Part shown: one piece after another, positions 12,718 to 15,581 of the stretch
How the letters are laid out: every line of letters begins with the position of its first letter
How positions within the stretch are numbered: the first letter of the stretch is position 1
Source of the DNA: JBLHLB01 sp047618505
Lineage (GTDB): Bacteria > Planctomycetota > UBA1135 > GCA-002686595
Assembly: GCA_047618505.1 (NCBI GenBank)
Contig: JBLHLB010000061.1
Span: forward strand, 1-15,581
Length of the DNA stretch: 15,581 nt
Direction of reading: 5' to 3'
Notes under the pieces: model-generated
Seen by the model: the letters and a program-made list of their open reading frames with translations, nothing else
Databases searched by the model: none
Told to the model about the DNA's origin: nothing
Translations under genes and position numbers: made by a program

Positions 12718-15581
12718 CTAGTCTGCGCGAATCACATACCAGCTCATTCCGCCAGCGGGGACAGTGACTTGAAGTTCTACGCCGTAGTCTCGATCAAGCT
12801 TGTGCACGGATGCTTCATTGCCACTCGCGCTTACGTGCACTATGTCCGTGAGGCCCGTGTAGTAGAGGTCCACGCGTAGGGTGCGAGTCACGTCTTGATC
12901 CAGTGGGTTGTAGACACAGAGCATGCCCTTGTCACTGAGCCGCGGGTTGACGTGCAAGATCCAGTCTAAGTCGCGCCCATCGGCGCGGCGACCGTGGATG
13001 AAATCCGACTCTAGGATGTCGCGGTAGGTCTTGAACCAATCCACAACGGACTTCACCATGCCGCGAGTCACATCTGTGTCGAACAAACGTGGTCCACGAT
13101 AATGGGCCTGAACACCCATGCCCAGGTTGGACTGCAGCATGCGTTCGTAATGAGCGAGGTGCTGTGATAGCGGCTCGATCGTCGCGGCCGCGCCGCCTCC
13201 GTGGTACTGCGAGAGAGGGACGAACATCCAGCCCATGCTCGGCGTCTTTGTCCATGATCCGTCGTAGATGTTCTGACGGGTGTGAATCACCTGATGCTCA
13301 CGGGGGAGCGACCAGTTCACCTCGCGGTAGCCCATCCCGCACTTGTTGGAGCCGCTTAGGTAGTAGTAGTCGGGCGCGTTGATGTAGACCCCGGCTTCGC
13401 GAAGCTCTCGGTAGAGGCCTGACGTCATGCGCCACTGCGTCCAACGTGAATCCTGGACGCCAGCCTGCAGAGGCGGACGCGGGGTGGTGTCAACATCACC
13501 GGGATAGGGCCCGTCGTTCTCGAACTGATCGAAACCAGTAACGGCGTAGAACTCCTTGATGGTCCGGAGCCACTGCTGGCCCCATGTCGAGGTGACCGCC
13601 GGGCACTGGCCGTGCGTCGGGCGTTCGCCCTCTGGTGAGACGATCATGTTGTCGCCCCCTACGCCGCGGGAAGAGAACAGCGAATAACACCCAAGCTCGA
13701 TCCCCTTCTCTTCAGCGTAGTTGGCGACTTCTTTCCATTTGCCCAGAAACACGGGGTCGCGGTTCTCCATGTTGAAACCGCTCCCAAAGCTGAGGATGAT
13801 CGCTTCGAAGCCAACGTCCAAGGCCTCATCAATGGCGGCAAGCACCCGCTCTGCACTGTTCGTCAGCAGGTGATGGGTGATGGGATTTTCCGTGACCCAC
13901 GGGGCAACTGTGCGGTACATCTGCTTGAGCGCAAGGCCGCGGCGGTCGCGATCCGTGCTGTCATAGGCCAGTTCGAATACGCGGAATCCCTCGAACGCCT
14001 CGCCTGGCGCAACACGTTGTGCGGGGCCGTAGGTTGGTTCACACACCAGCAGGCACGGGGTTTTTCGGGCCCAGTTCACCTGCGACGTATACAGAGTGTC
14101 CGGGCGCCAATGCACCGCGTGACGGTTCGCGTTCTTGTGATGGAAGCCACCGAAGGCAAAATCCGTCTCGACGTGCAGGTAGTCGGGCGGCGGGATGACG
14201 GCTCCCTGGCGGGATTCGACCCAGTTGGAGTGCTCGACCAGCGCTAACTCTTCGCCTGTGAACCGATCAATGGTGATCTCGCGACCCGAGTCGTTGTGGA
14301 TGGTTAGCCACTTGCTCATGACCGGGATGCCATCGTACAGCTCGTAGTGGACGCTGACGCGCACCTGGCGTGACTCGGCCATCTGTGTGTCCAGGGCGGC
14401 AAGGCTCTCGGTGTCGACACCGCTGTAGGCCGCGAACCGGCGAACTGTCAAGCGCACCATTTCACCAGGTTCACCAAAGTCGCCACCGGCGCCTCGCACG
14501 TCCATCTTTCCTACGCGCACAGCGCGGGGATCGCCAGCATCCTGCAGTGCGGTTTGGCCGTAGTTGCCCCATTCGCCACCCTCAGACTTCGCGTCGCAGA
14601 AGACCACGTTGCCGGTGATCCGCAGGCGCAGCGTCCAAGGCTTGGTCGTGTCCAGCGGACTCTGCCCACCGAGGTTGGAGTGCTCGGTGCGCCCGTCCCA
14701 TAGGCCCAGCAGCGGCTTGTTGCCGTTTTGATCGCCATTTGGGCGAATGTTAAATTTGATGACGCGCTTCTCAAAGACTAGCGCGATGCCCGGTCCCCAG
14801 CTTGCGCTCTGGTCTGTGCCAACATCGATGGTCGCTTCGACGGATCGTGTGCCTCCAGGCAACTTGCGCTCAGCGAAGGTGGCGGTGTTCGCGTAGGTGT
14901 AAATCTCCCCAGGCTTGCCTTCATTCATGAAGGTGCTGCGCTCGTGGGTATCGGACGTGTGGATCTCCCAGGCGTCGAGCGACTCGAACTCGTCCTCGAG
15001 CAGCGTCGCGCGACCGAGCTCGCTCGGCGGTGCGTAGCCTAGTGCCCCCTCATTCATTCTGCCCGTGGTGTCTGCTGCGACTCCGCTAATGAGCATCGCC
15101 TCAACCTGGCTATCGTCCAGGGGCGGCATCGCGTAGTCCATGCGTAGAGACACGCCTTCCGGAGGCCAAGTGGCGCCCGGAGCAGAATGCCGCCGCCGGC
15201 CCCAGGCAAGACGCTCGACAGGTTCGCCGAACTCTACGCCCACTAGTCGCATGGCACGGATGTCAGCTTCCATCCCGGCAATCCACTCCGGTTTCAGGAA
15301 AGCGTGGTTCGGCTGACCGGTAAGCCCGCCCACGTCATAGGCCACCCCGTCAATGGTGACACGTGCTTCGGGCCGAACTGCGCGCAGCATAGCCTGCCCG
15401 TTCATCAGGTTGTCGTATCCGATACATGCTCCATTCGGCGCAACCCTCCAGGTCCGGCGAACCAGACCGTTGTCGAGGATAAGTTCTTGGCCATCGGCGG
15501 CTTTCCCGACGCGGGCCTCGAACGGGGATGCGTCGATGAGATAGTCGACAGTTGCCTTGTCGGCTCTGCCAAGCTCCGGTA
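12718..15581 (-). CDS. Alpha-galactosidase-like glycoside hydrolase with inserted jelly-roll domain (N-terminus cut by window edge)
   Basis: The frame is open from the right edge to the stop at 12718, so 953 residues are visible and the start lies outside; the first internal ATG (15405) is not the real start, because conserved-looking sequence (I-L-D-N-G-L-V-R-R-T-W) precedes it. Numbering from the window edge: residues about 30-185 and 390-540 form an N-terminal beta-sandwich of the GH36/clan-D type; about 189-386 are an inserted LamG/DUF1080-like jelly roll (begins E-D-E-F-E-S-L-D-A-W-E); about 565-850 are a TIM barrel with F-E-N-D-G-P-Y (D689 is a nucleophile candidate) and Y-L-S-G-S-N-K-C-G-M-G-Y; about 870-953 are a C-terminal beta domain. 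Clan D alpha-galactosidases usually have K-x-D, here E-N-D, so substrate and mechanism are unsure. It probably acts on galactose-type or related glycans. A signal peptide cannot be judged. No operon partner is visible. Confidence 0.7.
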   Translation of the reverse strand, partial: PELGRADKATVDYLIDASPFEARVGKAADGQELILDNGLVRRTWRVAPNGACIGYDNLMNGQAMLRAVRPEARVTIDGVAYDVGGLTGQPNHAFLKPEWIAGMEADIRAMRLVGVEFGEPVERLAWGRRRHSAPGATWPPEGVSLRMDYAMPPLDDSQVEAMLISGVAADTTGRMNEGALGYAPPSELGRATLLEDEFESLDAWEIHTSDTHERSTFMNEGKPGEIYTYANTATFAERKLPGGTRSVEATIDVGTDQSASWGPGIALVFEKRVIKFNIRPNGDQNGNKPLLGLWDGRTEHSNLGGQSPLDTTKPWTLRLRITGNVVFCDAKSEGGEWGNYGQTALQDAGDPRAVRVGKMDVRGAGGDFGEPGEMVRLTVRRFAAYSGVDTESLAALDTQMAESRQVRVSVHYELYDGIPVMSKWLTIHNDSGREITIDRFTGEELALVEHSNWVESRQGAVIPPPDYLHVETDFAFGGFHHKNANRHAVHWRPDTLYTSQVNWARKTPCLLVCEPTYGPAQRVAPGEAFEGFRVFELAYDSTDRDRRGLALKQMYRTVAPWVTENPITHHLLTNSAERVLAAIDEALDVGFEAIILSFGSGFNMENRDPVFLGKWKEVANYAEEKGIELGCYSLFSSRGVGGDNMIVSPEGERPTHGQCPAVTSTWGQQWLRTIKEFYAVTGFDQFENDGPYPGDVDTTPRPPLQAGVQDSRWTQWRMTSGLYRELREAGVYINAPDYYYLSGSNKCGMGYREVNWSLPREHQVIHTRQNIYDGSWTKTPSMGWMFVPLSQYHGGGAAATIEPLSQHLAHYERMLQSNLGMGVQAHYRGPRLFDTDVTRGMVKSVVDWFKTYRDILESDFIHGRRADGRDLDWILHVNPRLSDKGMLCVYNPLDQDVTRTLRVDLYYTGLTDIVHVSASGNEASVHKLDRDYGVELQVTVPAGGMSWYVIRAD

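Overview
The window comes from a GC-rich bacterial chromosome, most likely a member of the Planctomycetota. The clues are an ECF sigma factor of the type linked to Ser/Thr kinases, overlapping a Hanks-type kinase gene; a kinase fused to a formylglycine-generating-enzyme (FGE/SUMF1)-like domain; a type I sulfatase; a very long TPR-thioredoxin fusion; and a secreted NHL-repeat protein whose C-terminal domain I associate, from memory, with the Saltatorellus/Poly30 lineage. This assignment is inference from gene content, not from a marker gene.

Layout, left to right: (1) minus strand, 1-782, a secreted protein with a CWB2-like segment, cut by the left edge. (2) 783-2148, about 1.4 kb with no convincing gene, holding a 15-bp tandem duplication and several stem-loops. 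(3) plus strand, 2149-3654, an exported seven-repeat NHL beta-propeller protein. (4) a 19-bp perfect hairpin between convergent genes. (5) minus strand, a two-gene operon: ECF sigma factor (7185-6577) then a membrane Ser/Thr kinase with a C-terminal FGE-like domain (6580-3782), joined by an ATGA overlap. (6) 7186-7820, a divergent intergenic region with small hairpins. (7) plus strand, 7821-9383, a secreted Cys-type sulfatase with an intact C-S-P-S-R motif. (8) minus strand, 12099-9541, a TPR protein with a C-terminal CXXC thioredoxin domain. (9) 12100-12717, a gene-free spacer. (10) minus strand, 15581-12718, a large alpha-galactosidase-like glycoside hydrolase with an inserted jelly-roll domain, cut by the right edge.

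How the parts may work together: the sulfatase and the glycoside hydrolase would suit removal of sulfate and sugars from a sulfated polysaccharide outside the cytoplasm. The sigma factor/kinase pair is a plausible signalling unit in which the outer FGE-like domain senses something and the kinase acts on the sigma factor. The FGE-like domain lacks the catalytic cysteines, so it is probably a sensor or scaffold and not the enzyme that matures the sulfatase. No shared operon ties these parts together, so a joint function is only a hypothesis. No tRNA, rRNA, CRISPR array, transposase or phage gene was seen.
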